From Bog-473 sp963840245 (GTDB lineage Bacteria; Actinomycetota; Acidimicrobiia; Acidimicrobiales; RAAP-2): a stretch of DNA of 64,000 nucleotides. Shown here piece by piece: positions 1 through 9,452 of the stretch. Under the pieces are notes generated by a model that was given only the letters and a program-made list of their open reading frames with translations, did not search any database and was not told where the DNA came from. The position numbers and the translations under genes are program-made. Location of the stretch: positions 1 to 64,000 of the forward strand of contig CAWIYI010000014.1 in the NCBI GenBank assembly GCA_963840245.1, written 5' to 3'. Position 1 is the stretch's first letter. Each line of letters opens with the position of its first letter.

Positions 1-674
1 GCGTGGGAGCCCTCGTTCACCGGCTCGCCGTACAGGCCCACGTTGCGCACGATGTTGACGCCGGGCGTGTCGGTCGGCACCAGGAACATCGACATCCCCT
101 TGTAGGGGCTGACGTCGGGGTTGGTCACCACCATGACGATGAGGAACGACGCCGTCTTGGCGTTGGACGAGAAGTACTTCCACCCGTTGATGACCCACTC
201 GTCGCCGTCCTTGACCGCCCGGGTCGTGAACAGCGTCGGGTCGGCGCCGGCGTGGGGCTCGGTCATGGAGTAGCTCGAGAAGCACTCGCCCGAGAGCAGC
301 GGCTGCAGGTAGCGCTCCTTCTGGGCGTCGGTCCCGTAGTGGGCGATGATCTCGGCGTTGCCCGTGTCGGGCGCCTGGCACCCGAACACGATGGGCGCCC
401 ACGACGAGCGGCCGAGGATCTCGTTGAGCAGCGCCAGCTTCAGCTGTCCGTAGCCCTGGCCGCCGAGATCGGCCCCCAGGTGCGTCGCCCACAAGCCCTG
501 GCGCCGCACCTCTTCCTTCAACGGGTCGATCGCCTCGCGCCGCTTGCCCTCCAGGGGCGTGAATTGCAGGTGCGGGAACACGAGGTCGAGCGGCTCGACC
601 TCCTCACGGACGAACACGTCGGCCCAGTCCAACTTCTTCTGGTACTCAGGATCGGTCTCGAAGTCCCACGCCAT
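1..674 (-). CDS. Acyl-CoA dehydrogenase, N-terminal 224 residues (3' end outside window)
   Basis: Reading leftwards from an ATG at 674 gives MAWDFETDPEYQKKLDWADV and runs open to the window edge. The family signature SMTEPHAGADPT, which contacts FAD and substrate, is present at about residue 155, so this is the N-terminal and middle part of an FAD-dependent acyl-CoA dehydrogenase of fatty-acid or steroid-type beta-oxidation. A Shine-Dalgarno GGGAGGG lies 7 nt before the ATG. The gene is divergent from the TetR gene at 706, with a perfect palindrome between them, so it is the likely target of that regulator. The catalytic glutamate region lies outside the window. Substrate is unknown. Confidence 0.93.
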   Translation of the reverse strand, partial: MAWDFETDPEYQKKLDWADVFVREEVEPLDLVFPHLQFTPLEGKRREAIDPLKEEVRRQGLWATHLGADLGGQGYGQLKLALLNEILGRSSWAPIVFGCQAPDTGNAEIIAHYGTDAQKERYLQPLLSGECFSSYSMTEPHAGADPTLFTTRAVKDGDEWVINGWKYFSSNAKTASFLIVMVVTNPDVSPYKGMSMFLVPTDTPGVNIVRNVGLYGEPVNEGSH

Positions 675-698
675 GTGCAACCCTCCCTCGGTCGTGAT

Positions 699-715
699 TC
701 AGAATATGATTCTGA
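699..715. promoter_or_regulatory. Palindromic operator TCAGAAT-ATG-ATTCTGA between divergent genes
   Basis: Seven-base perfect inverted arms are separated by 3 bp, and the central ATG (706-708) is a candidate start codon of the tetR gene itself. The site lies between the divergent acyl-CoA dehydrogenase and tetR starts. Its size and symmetry fit a TetR-family dimer. It differs from the TTGAC-type operators found elsewhere in the window, so a separate regulator is inferred. Confidence 0.6.
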
Positions 716-1359
716 GTATCAAGAACGCAATACCAACCGCCCCGGAACCTGAGGACGTGGCCGGCCGGATCGTCCGCCGCACCCTGGCCAAGCGGGAGGA
801 CCAGTACGCCAGCGAGGTCCGGCGCCTGCTCGATGCCGGGCTCGAGGTCATCCGCCGCTGCGGCACGTCCTCGCGCCCCCGGGTCGCCGACATCGTCGGC
901 GAGGCCGGGCTGTCCAACGAGGCCTTCTACCGGCACTTCCGCTCCAAGGATGCCCTGGTCACGGCCATCCTCGAGGACGGGGGCGAGCGCCTGCGCAGCT
1001 ACCTCGACCACCAGCTGGCCAAGGAGCCGACGCCCGAGGGCCAGGTGCGGCGCTGGGTCCGGGGCGTCCTGGCCCAGGCCGACGAGGACATCGCGGCGAC
1101 CACGCTGGCCGTGCTCTGGAACGCCAGCGCCCTGGGCGGCGGACCGGCGGCGGGGCGCCATTTCGCCAGCGCGCCGCTCTCCTCCCTGCTGCGCGAGCCC
1201 TTCGCGACCCTGGGCAGCGTCGACCCGGAGCTCGATGCGGCGCTCGCCGCGCACGCCACCCTCGGCATGCTCTCGGACTGCCTCTGGCGACAGGTCCAGC
1301 CGACGCGGGCCGAAGTCGAGCGCGTCACCACCTTCTGCCTTCGGGCCGTCACCTCCTGA
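706..1359 (+). CDS. TetR/AcrR family transcriptional regulator
   Basis: A 217-residue protein with the N-terminal TetR helix-turn-helix at about residues 45-75: RVADIVGEAGLSNEAFYRHF followed by RSKDALV. The remainder is the helical ligand and dimerisation domain, too variable to predict a ligand. The start is either ATG 706 or the in-frame GTG 694; neither has a good ribosome-binding site and ATG 706 lies in the middle of a perfect palindrome, so leaderless or autoregulated translation is possible. It is divergent from an acyl-CoA dehydrogenase, the usual arrangement for a local repressor of an acyl-CoA degradation gene. Confidence 0.85.
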   Translation: MILSIKNAIPTAPEPEDVAGRIVRRTLAKREDQYASEVRRLLDAGLEVIRRCGTSSRPRVADIVGEAGLSNEAFYRHFRSKDALVTAILEDGGERLRSYLDHQLAKEPTPEGQVRRWVRGVLAQADEDIAATTLAVLWNASALGGGPAAGRHFASAPLSSLLREPFATLGSVDPELDAALAAHATLGMLSDCLWRQVQPTRAEVERVTTFCLRAVTS

Positions 1360-1428
1360 CGCCGGCGCTCCGGGCGGCCCACCGCCCCGGTGCGCCGGAC
1401 CGGTACCGGCGGGGCATCGCCCTTCCGC

Positions 1429-2205
1429 CTACGCGAACTCCTCGGGGACCCAGCTCGGCGCCCGCTTCTCCATGAACGCCAGCATCCCCTCGCGTGGCTC
1501 GGTGGACTCCGCCAGGGCCCAGAACATCGTCTGGTAGTCGATCAGGCCGTAGCGCTCGTTGAGCATCCGCTTCACGTGCATGCGCGCCATCGGCGGCGTC
1601 TGCAGGATCTCGCCGACGGCCTGGCGCGCCGCGTCCCGCAGCTGCTCGTGCGGCACCAACCGCGAGATCACGCCGAGGCGCTGTGCCTCGGCCGCGTCGA
1701 AGCGCCGAGCCGACAACAGGAGGTCGCGGGCCACGGCGAGGCCCACATGGGCGGGCAGGACTGCGGCGTAGGTGGCGTCGGGGATGCCGCGCAGGAGCTC
1801 GGGCACGCGGAACGTGGCGCGGTCGCTGGCCACGGCGATGTCGGCCAGCATGGCGATCAGGAGGCCACCCGCCTGGCAGATGCCGTTGACGGCGGCCACC
1901 ACCGGTGCCCGGCTGTCCCGGATCGTCAGGAAGGGGAGGATGTCGTGACCGATGTCGGGTGTCGGCTCGTCACCCGGGTCCGAGCGGCCGCCGAGATCGC
2001 CACCGGGGGCGAAGACGTCCCCCGTGCCGGTGATGATGAGCGCGGCCAGGTCCGGATCCTGGTTGACGATGCCCACGGCGCGCTTGATGCCGAAGTACAT
2101 CGCGGGCGTGAAGGCGTTCCTGGCCTCGGGCCGGTCGATGACGCACCAGGCGACCGCGCCCTCACGCTCGAAGCGCAGCCCTGCGGCGCCGAGTTCCTCA
2201 GACAT
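1429..2205 (-). CDS. Enoyl-CoA hydratase/isomerase family protein
   Basis: 258 residues, normal for the crotonase family. The substrate-binding and oxyanion-hole segments are visible (APGGDLGGRSD at about residue 67 and NGICQAGGLLIAMLADIAVA at about 107), followed by VPELLRGIPDA where the catalytic acid normally sits. The reaction class is hydration or isomerisation of an enoyl-CoA in beta-oxidation; the exact substrate cannot be told. It lies 12 bp downstream of the TetR gene that ends at 2218, so the two form a repressor-enzyme operon. Its end faces the end of the tetR gene at 706-1359. Confidence 0.9.
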   Translation of the reverse strand: MSEELGAAGLRFEREGAVAWCVIDRPEARNAFTPAMYFGIKRAVGIVNQDPDLAALIITGTGDVFAPGGDLGGRSDPGDEPTPDIGHDILPFLTIRDSRAPVVAAVNGICQAGGLLIAMLADIAVASDRATFRVPELLRGIPDATYAAVLPAHVGLAVARDLLLSARRFDAAEAQRLGVISRLVPHEQLRDAARQAVGEILQTPPMARMHVKRMLNERYGLIDYQTMFWALAESTEPREGMLAFMEKRAPSWVPEEFA

Positions 2206-2217
2206 GCGCGTCCTCCT

Positions 2218-2967
2218 TCATGCGTCGTGGCGGGCGACACTACCGGCCGCCGTCTTGCTGCGGTCGGGCGATGCAGCACCGGCGGGCGGCGGCCCCGGAG
2301 CGAGCTGCACGATGAGTTGGTCGATGTACCTCTCCATCGCCCGGCCGAAGTCGACCCGCGCCGGGTCGGTCACCCACTGGTACTCGAGTCCCATGATCAT
2401 CGCGATGACCTCGAGCGCCACCTGGTCCACGTCCACGTCCGGTCGCACGCGACCCTGCGCCTTCTCGTCGTGGAGCAAGGCGCGCACGAACTCCCGGGCC
2501 ACCTCGTAGCGCTCGACGAAGAAGTCGTGCAACGGGTCGTCCGGGTCGAAGCTCTCCGCTCCGAGGACGAGGTACAGCCGGGTGAGGATGGCTGTCTCCA
2601 CGTTGTGGCGGCCGAGCTCGCGCAGGCTCGAGAGCGTCAACGCCAGCGGGAACTCCCTGTCCGGGTCGATCGTCTCCATCCGATCGCGCTCGGCCACCAC
2701 TTCCCGCAACAGTCGCTCCTTCGTGCCGAAGTAGTAGAGGAGCCCCGTCGCGGTCATGCCCACGCGATCGGCGAGCGCGGCCACTCCGGTGCCGCGGTAC
2801 CCCTTTGCCGCGAAGAGCTCCACGGCGGCGTCGATGATCTGTTGCCGCCGGAGGTCGCCCCGCGGCTGACGGCTGCGCTCGTCCGCGCCGGCGGGCTCTC
2901 CGTAGCGGGCACCCCGGGCCTGCGGTGCGGCCCGACCTGCCCGCCGATCCTCGCCTGCTCCGGTCAC
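2218..2967 (-). CDS. TetR/AcrR family transcriptional regulator
   Basis: The HTH is clear: QIIDAAVELFAAKGYRGTGV, then ADRVGMTATGLLYYFGTKER. An arginine- and alanine-rich N-terminal extension precedes it and its true length is uncertain: an in-frame TTG at 3003 would add 12 residues. GTG 2967 is preferred because, on the minus strand, TTGACG (3004-2999), an 18-bp spacer and TCCAAT sit just ahead of it, giving a nearly leaderless start. It is the first gene of an operon with the enoyl-CoA hydratase at 1429-2205 and probably represses it. Ligand unknown. Confidence 0.82.
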   Translation of the reverse strand: MTGAGEDRRAGRAAPQARGARYGEPAGADERSRQPRGDLRRQQIIDAAVELFAAKGYRGTGVAALADRVGMTATGLLYYFGTKERLLREVVAERDRMETIDPDREFPLALTLSSLRELGRHNVETAILTRLYLVLGAESFDPDDPLHDFFVERYEVAREFVRALLHDEKAQGRVRPDVDVDQVALEVIAMIMGLEYQWVTDPARVDFGRAMERYIDQLIVQLAPGPPPAGAASPDRSKTAAGSVARHDA

Positions 2968-3134
2968 GGGATCATTGGACCCGGAGTCCGCTCTCGGCGT
3001 CAAAAGATCTCCGGGCCGGACTCCGTGTGGAGCTCCAGCCCCAGGTCACGGAGCAGAACGGGGCTGACCGTCCACGGCGGGCGGCGAGACCCCGGTTCGT
3101 CCGGCCCCAAATCGACTGGAACGGTCGGTACCCC

Positions 3135-3163
3135 TTGCGGGATGCCCGAAAATTTCTTATAGT
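3135..3163 (+). promoter_or_regulatory. Sigma70-type promoter TTGCGG-N17-TATAGT for the GH3 operon
   Basis: A -35 TTGCGG (3135-3140) and a -10 TATAGT (3158-3163) are separated by exactly 17 bp in the AT-rich part of the 248-bp gap between tetR and the GH3 gene. It would give a leader of about 45 nt to the TTG start at 3216. Direct GTCAT repeats just downstream (3162 and 3182 area) could be a regulatory site, but no clear palindrome is seen. Confidence 0.55.
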
Positions 3164-3215
3164 CATCAAAAATCACATTCTCGTCATACCAGAGTGAGAG
3201 TACGGGGGCAGCGAA

Positions 3216-5758
3216 TTGCAGAATGTCAAAGCGCTGGTTGATGCCTTGACGCTTGAGGAGAAGGCTGCTCTCACTGCGGGAGAGGACATGTTGTCCACCG
3301 TGGCGGTCGAGCGCCTCGGCATTCCCAAGGTGCACGTCACCGACGGCCCCAACGGTGCGCGGGGCAACTCGTTCCCCGGCGTGGGCGGCCCACCCTCGAC
3401 GTGCATCCCCTGCGGGTCCGCCATCGGCGCGACCTGGAACCCCCTGACCGCAGAGGCCTTGGGGGCGCTCGTCGGACGGGAAGCCCTCGACCGCGGGTGC
3501 CGAGGGCTCCTGGCCCCCACGGTGAACCTGCACCGCTCACCCTTGGCCGGACGCAACTTCGAGTGCTTCTCCGAGGATCCGCTCCTCTCCGGTGCCCTTG
3601 CGGCGGGTTATGTCCGCGGCGTGCAGTCGAACGGCGTCTTCGCCACGGTCAAGCACTTCGTCGGCAACGACGCGGAGTTCGAGCGGTCGTCCATCAACTC
3701 GGTCATCGACGAGCGCTCCCTGCGCGAGCTGTACCTGGTGCCCTTCGAGGTCGCGGTCCGCGAGGGCGGGGCGCTGGCCATCATGACGGCGTACAACCGG
3801 CTCAACGGGCGCTGGCTGACCCAACAGCGCGAGTACCTCCTCGACATCCTGCGTGACGAATGGGGTTTCGAGGGTCTGGTGATGACCGACTGGTTCGCCG
3901 TGACGGAGACGACCACGTCGCTCGGAGCCGGGCTCGACCTCGAGATGCCGGGACCGGCACGTTCTCTGGGATCGGCCGTGGTCGCCGCCATCGAGGAAGG
4001 TGACCTCGACGAGGCGGACCTCGACGCGTGCAGTCGGCCGCCTACTCGGAGGGTTCGAGCGCATCGGCGCACTCAACGCACCGGAACCGGCGGTCGATCC
4101 CAAGGCACCGACTCCCGCCGACGTCGCGCTGCTCCGGCGGGCGGCCGCGGAGTCGATCGTGCTCCTGCGCAACGACGGGATCCTGCCGCTGACGTGCACG
4201 CTCGTCCACCCGGCTCGCCGTGATCGGCCCCCACGCGGTGGCGCCGACCATCATGGGCGGTGGGTCCGCCCAGGTGACGCCGCACAACGTCTCCAGCCTC
4301 CTCGCCACGCTGGCCGACGCATGGGGACCCGACACCGCCATCGCCTACGAGCGGGGCTGCGAGGTGACGCTCTCCGCGGCCGTCGTCGGTGGTCCCGTCC
4401 TGCGGGCGCCCGACGGCTTCCGGGCCGACCGCTACGCCGGGGCCGACTTCGAAGGGCCGATCGAGGAGAGCAGCCAGTTGGCGCAGCTCCGCATGTTGGA
4501 GCCCAGAGGTCTGGGGTCCGGCGAACCCGTCGACGAATGGTCCATGCGGGTGGTGGGAACGGTGGTCCCGGAGGAGAGCGGCCTCTTCCAGCTCGCCCTG
4601 GCGCAGGCCGGCCTGGCTCGCGTCCTCGTCAATGGCGAGCTCGTCCTCGACGGGTTCACCAATCGTCCCCCTCCGGGCGGCAGCGACTTCTGGGGCCAGG
4701 CCAGTCAGGATCTGGTGGCCGACATCGGGTTCGAGAAGGGCGTGCCCGCCGAGTTCGTGGTGGAGTACGCCGCCCGCGACACGACACTCGCCGGGTTCCG
4801 GGTGGGCTTCCGTACCCCCGACACCGACGCACTGCTGGAGCGGGCGGTCTCCGCCGCAGCCGAGGCTGACGTGGCGATCGTCTGTGTGGGCACGACGCAA
4901 GAGACCGAGAGCGAGGGTCACGACCGTGCGGCCTTCGCGTTGCCGGGGCGACAGGACGAGCTCATCCGACGGGTCGCCGCCGTCAACGATCACACCGTCG
5001 TCGTGGTCAACGCCGGGTCCCCGGTCGACATGGCGTGGGCGGATGACGTGGCTGCCGTCCTGCAGTCCTGGTTCGGCGGACAGGAGATGGGTGCCGCGCT
5101 GGCCGACGTGCTCGCCGGCGACGCCGAGCCCGGGGGGCGGCTGCCGACCACCATCCCGAGGCGCCTCGAGCACAGCCCTTCGCACGCGAACTTCCCCGGT
5201 GAGAACGGCGAGCTGCGCTACGGCGAGGGCCTGTTCATGGGATACCGCGGCTTCGAGCACAGTGCGATCGCGCCGCGGTTTCCGTTCGGGCACGGCCTGA
5301 GTTACACGACGTTCGAGATCGGCGAGCCGACGCTGTCGACGGACACCTACCGGCCTGGTGAGACGCTCACCGTCTCGGTGCCGGTCACCAACTCCGGCGC
5401 CCGCGCTGGATCCGAGGTCGTCCAGTGCTACGTTTCCCCCGCTTCAGCGCGCCTGGCGAGGCCCCCCAAGGAGCTCAAGGCCTTCGCCAAGGTGTGGCTC
5501 GAAGCAGGTGAGCACACAACCGTGGACCTCGTCCTCGAGGGCCGCTCGTTCGCCTACTGGGACCCGGGTCAGGACGACTGGGACGCCGTGCAGGCGTTGC
5601 TGCCTGAGATGTTCAACCTTCTCTCGCCCCCGGCCGAACGCCGCGAGCGGGGATGGCAGGTCGACGCCGGTCGCTACGACATTTTGATCGGCCGGTCTGC
5701 GCACGACATCGCAGTCAGCTGCACGATCCAGGTACCCGACGACACAAGTTGGAGATAG
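3216..5758 (+). CDS. Glycoside hydrolase family 3 beta-glycosidase with inserted PA14 domain; two frame breaks
   Basis: Starts at TTG 3216, seven bases after GGGGG. The GH3 barrel contains KHFVGND and the nucleophile motif VMTDWFAV (Asp near residue 226). A PA14-like carbohydrate domain is inserted in the second domain (about 4400-4800), and a fibronectin type III-like domain ends the protein (PVTNSGARAGSEVVQCYV). There is no signal peptide, so action is cytosolic, on imported beta-glucosides or xylosides. The frame breaks twice: removing T4029 restores DLDAAVGRLLGGFERIG and removing T4195 restores LPLTARSSTRLAVIGPHA. As given it would make a truncated protein; canonical sequence on both sides of each break argues for sequencing error. 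It leads an operon with the binding protein at 5849. Confidence 0.88.
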
Positions 5759-5802
5759 GGAGCAATCATGTCGCACAACATCCAATCGGTGAGGGGACTA
5801 TC

Positions 5803-5835
5803 CGGGAGGGGCCCCCGTCGGGGGCGGCTCTCCCG
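5803..5835 (+). promoter_or_regulatory. Two-tier leader hairpin ahead of the binding-protein gene
   Basis: Outer arms CGGGAG (5803-5808) and CTCCCG (5830-5835) enclose an inner perfect stem GCCCCC (5811-5816) / GGGGGC (5820-5825) with loop GTC. It sits between the GH3 stop and the ribosome-binding site of the binding-protein gene. In other binding-protein operons such hairpins stabilise or process the mRNA so the binding protein is made in excess; that role is inferred here. It also argues against the in-frame ATG at 5768 being the start. Confidence 0.5.
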
Positions 5836-5848
5836 AGAGGGAGGGGCC

Positions 5849-7138
5849 ATGGGCACCCGTACATCAATCTGGGCCGCCGCGGCGGCGCTCGTCACAGTGC
5901 TGGGTTCGATGCTGGCCGTCGGCCCCACCGCGGCCGGGGCCTCGAGCCCGGCCGATGAGGGCGTCACGGCGAAGACGATCGCCGTCGGCCTGCCGTACGT
6001 GAACTTCGCGGCCTTGAAGAGCCTCGGCGTGACCATCGACGATGGCAGCTTTCCCGACGCCTACAACGGCGTCATCGGCATGATCAACAAACAGGGGGGC
6101 GTCAACGGTCGCAAGCTCGTCCTCCACGATGTCGAGATGAATCCGTCTGTGCCCGCCGACGCGACGTCGTCGTGCACCCAGCTCACCGAGGACGACAAGG
6201 TCTTCGTCTCCATCTCGCCGGTGTTCCCGGACTGCTACCAGCAGACCCACGACACGCCGGTGATCGCCGGATCGTTGCCCGGCGCATTGCCGGCTTCGGC
6301 GGCGCCCGACTTCGCCCTCATCCCGCCGGACGCCAACTTCGACCCCCTGCAGCTCGCCGCCTTCAAGAAGGCCGGGGACTTCAAGGGTAAGAAGGTCGCG
6401 ATCTTCTACGGCGCCGACTCCGACGCCCCCGAAGTGAAGGTCGTGCAGGACTCTCTCAAGAAGTTGGGTGTGCCCGTGGCCCTGACCGCCGAGGACAGCG
6501 TGCAGGCCACCGACGCCGTTGCCTCCGACCAGGAAGTCCAGTCCATCTCTCAGCGGTTCCAGAACGCCGGGGTGAACGTGGTCATCGGTGTCGGCGGTTC
6601 GGGTTCGACGACCTGGCCTCGAGCGCAACTGGACAACCAGAGCACCTACAAGCCGCTCTACATCGCCACCAGCGAGTCGTCGCTCATCTCGTACGTGGAG
6701 TCGACCAAGGGCGCCAACCCGTACCTGAAGTACGTCTTGGCGGCATCCACGGCACCCACCTTCTACCAGCAGTGGAAGGACCCGGCGATCCAGAAGTGCG
6801 TGGCCGCCGTCAAGAAGGCCTACCCCTCGGACAAGATCACGCCGCCGGTCAACCCCACCAGTCCCGGGGCCGGCAAAAGCACCGACACGACGTACGCCTC
6901 GGTGGTCGAGGCCTGCCAGTACCTGGCGTTGTTCGACGACATCGCGGCCGCCGCGGGCAAGAACCTCACCGTGGCGAGCTTCACCAAGGCGGGCTACGCG
7001 TTGAAGAACGCCAATATCCCCGGCATCGGGCCCGTCTCGTTCGGCCCCGGCCAGTCCTACGCCACCGGACCGGTGACGATCTTCAAGTACGACCCCACGA
7101 GCGAGACGCTCGTTCCTGCGTCAAACTCTGGGAAATGA
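5849..7138 (+). CDS. ABC transporter substrate-binding protein, Liv/amide type
   Basis: Begins MGTRTSIWAAAAALVTVLGS with a classical signal peptide cut near AAGA-SSPADEG and no lipobox cysteine, so an exported binding protein of the Peripla_BP_6 type (430 residues). Typical features are the opening VTAKTIAVGLPYVNF, GMINKQGGVNGRKL and two pairs of cysteines (CTQ...DCYQ; KCVA...EACQ). ATG 5849 is chosen over the in-frame ATG 5768 because it has GAGGG just before it and places the hydrophobic core at the N terminus. It is followed by the two fused transporter genes, so these three genes make one importer. The ligand is not predictable; relatives bind amino acids, amides or aromatic acids. Confidence 0.9.
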   Translation: MGTRTSIWAAAAALVTVLGSMLAVGPTAAGASSPADEGVTAKTIAVGLPYVNFAALKSLGVTIDDGSFPDAYNGVIGMINKQGGVNGRKLVLHDVEMNPSVPADATSSCTQLTEDDKVFVSISPVFPDCYQQTHDTPVIAGSLPGALPASAAPDFALIPPDANFDPLQLAAFKKAGDFKGKKVAIFYGADSDAPEVKVVQDSLKKLGVPVALTAEDSVQATDAVASDQEVQSISQRFQNAGVNVVIGVGGSGSTTWPRAQLDNQSTYKPLYIATSESSLISYVESTKGANPYLKYVLAASTAPTFYQQWKDPAIQKCVAAVKKAYPSDKITPPVNPTSPGAGKSTDTTYASVVEACQYLALFDDIAAAAGKNLTVASFTKAGYALKNANIPGIGPVSFGPGQSYATGPVTIFKYDPTSETLVPASNSGK

Positions 7139-7181
7139 TCCCGGCCGGCACCACCCCAGCGTGTAGCCGCACGAGAAGCGG

Positions 7182-9452
7182 TTGCGCGCGGGGGTGGGGC
7201 CGGGCCCGGACATCGAGCGACCTGACCGCTGGAGACCGGGCCGAGCCCTGGGGATCCCTCCCGGCGCCCCGAGCGCGGCGGACCTGGCGCACCTGGTGGT
7301 CGATTCGGCTGCCGAACGGCAGCTCGCGGCCGAGTCGGTGCCGGAGGTGCTGCTCCCGGAGGACATGCTGCCGGGGGTGGGCGAGGAGCAGACCTCCCTG
7401 CGCGAGGGGCTGCGCACCTCGGGGAGTCGGGCATTCATCGTCCTGGCCATCATCGTCACCCTGGACAACCTGCAGAGCTCGGGACTGGCCGTCCTGGCGC
7501 CCAACATCCAGTCGTCCTTCCACGTCTCCACCGGCGCCATCACCTTCGTGGCAGGCATCGCGGGCGGCTTCCTCGTCCTGGGCATCGTGCCGATGGGATG
7601 GCTGGCCGACCGGTTCCGGCGTCCGCCGATCATCGGATGGGCCACCTTCGCGTTCGGGTTGATGGTGTTCGCCTCCGGATTGGCGATGAACATCTTCGTG
7701 TTCTTCCTGGCGCGCTTCGGCGCCGGCATCTCCCAATCCAGTACCAACAGCGTCCACGGCTCCCTGCTGGCTGACACCTACCCGATCAGCGTGCGCGGAC
7801 GGTTGTACGCGGCGATGGGGATGGGCAGCGGCGCAGCCATGGCCCTGAGCCCGCTCCTGGTGGGCCTGATCGCCACGCAGGTGGGTGGTCCGAACGGCTG
7901 GCGTTGGGCCTTCTACGTCCTGGCCATCCCGATCTTGCTCGTGGCGATCTTCGCTTTCCGGATCCCGGAGCCTCCCCGTGGGCAATTCGAGAAGAAGGAC
8001 GTGTTGGGAGAGGTCTTCAGCGACACCCGTCCCGCCGCGCCGTCGCTCGAGGCGGCGTTCGAGCGGATCATGCGCATCCGCACGATCAAGATGGTCCTCA
8101 TCGCCTTTTCGGCGATCGGGTTCGGGCTGTTCACGGTCCCGGTACTGGGCAACCTCTACCTCAAGCAACACTTCGGCCTCGACGCCTTCCAGCGGGGAAT
8201 TATCGGCACCGTCGGCAGCGCCGGCGTCCTGATTGCTCTTCCCCTGGTCGGGCGGTACTACGACCGTCTCTACCGCAAGGACCCGGCACGGGCGCTCTCC
8301 CTCATCGGCAAGGTCGTCCTGCCGTGCGCCGTCCTCGTCCCGATTCAGTACTTCATGCCGAACGCGGTCCTCTGGGCGATCTTCAGCGTCCCGACCGCGG
8401 TCCTTTTGCTCACCGGCTTCTCCATGATCGGCCCTGTTCTCACCTCGGTGGCTCCCTATCGGCTGCGGGGACTGGTCGGGGCGGTCGGCGGGATCTACGT
8501 CTTCTTCGTCGGGGCCACCGGAGGCGCGGTGCTGGCCGCCCTGCTCGACAGCGTCGTGGGTGTGCGGGCCACGGTCCTGATCATCATGATCCCTTCGACC
8601 ATTTTCGGCGCCATCATGATCATCCGCAGCGCCCACTTCATCCGCAACGACCTCTCTCTCGTGGTGGTCGAGCTCCAGGAGGAGCAAGAGGAGCACAAGC
8701 GGCAGGAGGCCGACCCGGAGCAGATCCCGGTCCTGCAGCTGAGCAACGTCGACTTCAGCTACGGGCACGTCCAGATCCTCTTCGGTGTCAACTTCGAGGT
8801 GAAACGGGGCGAGGTGCTCGCGCTCCTCGGGACGAACGGTGCCGGGAAGTCGACGGCGCTGAACGTCGCCGCCGGCCTGGAGATCGCGTCCCGTGGCGCG
8901 GTCAGGCTGAACGGTCGGGACATCACCTACACCACCCCGGAGCAGCGCTCCCGCCTCGGTATCCACCTGCTGCCGGGCGGCAAGGGCGTCTTCGGTCCGA
9001 TGACCGTGGCGGAGAACCTCGAGATGGGCGGGTTCGTCTACCGCTCCGATCGCGACGAGCTCCGCCGGCGGACAGAGAAGGTCTACGAGCTCTTCCCTGC
9101 CATCAAAGACCGTCGCGGCGAGCGGGCTGATGCGCTCTCGGGTGGACAGCAGCAGATGCTCGCGTTGGCGATCGCCATGATGCACGATCCCGCGGTGCTC
9201 ATGATCGACGAGCTGTCCCTCGGCCTCGCCCCGATCATCGTCCAGGAGCTCATCGAGGTCGTCGAAGGGCTCAAGGCGGCGGGCGTGACGCTGATCATCG
9301 TCGAGCAGTCCCTGAACGTGGCGGCCGCAGTTGCCGACAGGGCGGTCTTCCTCGAGAAGGGCCGCGTGCGCTTCGAAGGCCAGATCCGCGACCTGATGGA
9401 ACGGGACGACCTGGCGCGGGCGGTGTTCCTCGGGGGCCAGGAAGACGCGTGA
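7182..9452 (+). CDS. MFS permease fused to a LivF-type ABC ATPase
   Basis: A 756-residue two-part protein. Residues 1-84 are a soluble N-terminal extension (EDMLPGVGEEQTSLREGL), 86-486 carry about twelve membrane segments of a major-facilitator protein (WLADRFRRPP is the family loop 2-3 motif), and 515-756 are a LivF-like ATPase with Walker A GTNGAGKST (about 549), signature LSGGQQQM (about 652) and Walker B VLMIDELSLGL (about 671). No stop or frame problem separates the halves. The exact start is uncertain (TTG 7182 or GTG 7194; the frame opens at 7167). It overlaps the next gene by TGATG and follows the binding protein, so the MFS part belongs physically to the Liv importer. Whether it transports or only regulates is unknown. 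Confidence 0.88.
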   Translation: MRAGVGPGPDIERPDRWRPGRALGIPPGAPSAADLAHLVVDSAAERQLAAESVPEVLLPEDMLPGVGEEQTSLREGLRTSGSRAFIVLAIIVTLDNLQSSGLAVLAPNIQSSFHVSTGAITFVAGIAGGFLVLGIVPMGWLADRFRRPPIIGWATFAFGLMVFASGLAMNIFVFFLARFGAGISQSSTNSVHGSLLADTYPISVRGRLYAAMGMGSGAAMALSPLLVGLIATQVGGPNGWRWAFYVLAIPILLVAIFAFRIPEPPRGQFEKKDVLGEVFSDTRPAAPSLEAAFERIMRIRTIKMVLIAFSAIGFGLFTVPVLGNLYLKQHFGLDAFQRGIIGTVGSAGVLIALPLVGRYYDRLYRKDPARALSLIGKVVLPCAVLVPIQYFMPNAVLWAIFSVPTAVLLLTGFSMIGPVLTSVAPYRLRGLVGAVGGIYVFFVGATGGAVLAALLDSVVGVRATVLIIMIPSTIFGAIMIIRSAHFIRNDLSLVVVELQEEQEEHKRQEADPEQIPVLQLSNVDFSYGHVQILFGVNFEVKRGEVLALLGTNGAGKSTALNVAAGLEIASRGAVRLNGRDITYTTPEQRSRLGIHLLPGGKGVFGPMTVAENLEMGGFVYRSDRDELRRRTEKVYELFPAIKDRRGERADALSGGQQQMLALAIAMMHDPAVLMIDELSLGLAPIIVQELIEVVEGLKAAGVTLIIVEQSLNVAAAVADRAVFLEKGRVRFEGQIRDLMERDDLARAVFLGGQEDA

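Noticed and set aside
699..715. Assignment of the palindrome TCAGAAT-ATG-ATTCTGA to the TTGAC-type regulon
   Set aside because: Arms, spacing and base composition differ from the other six sites.
4195..4222. Programmed frameshifting in the GH3 gene
   Set aside because: No slippery heptamer or downstream pseudoknot is seen, there are two breaks in one gene, and the same kind of one-base break occurs in many unrelated genes of the window.
7083..9185. A 700-residue open frame opposite the MFS-LivF gene
   Set aside because: Low-complexity acidic and arginine-rich translation, no start signal, and the opposite strand encodes clear MFS and ABC motifs.
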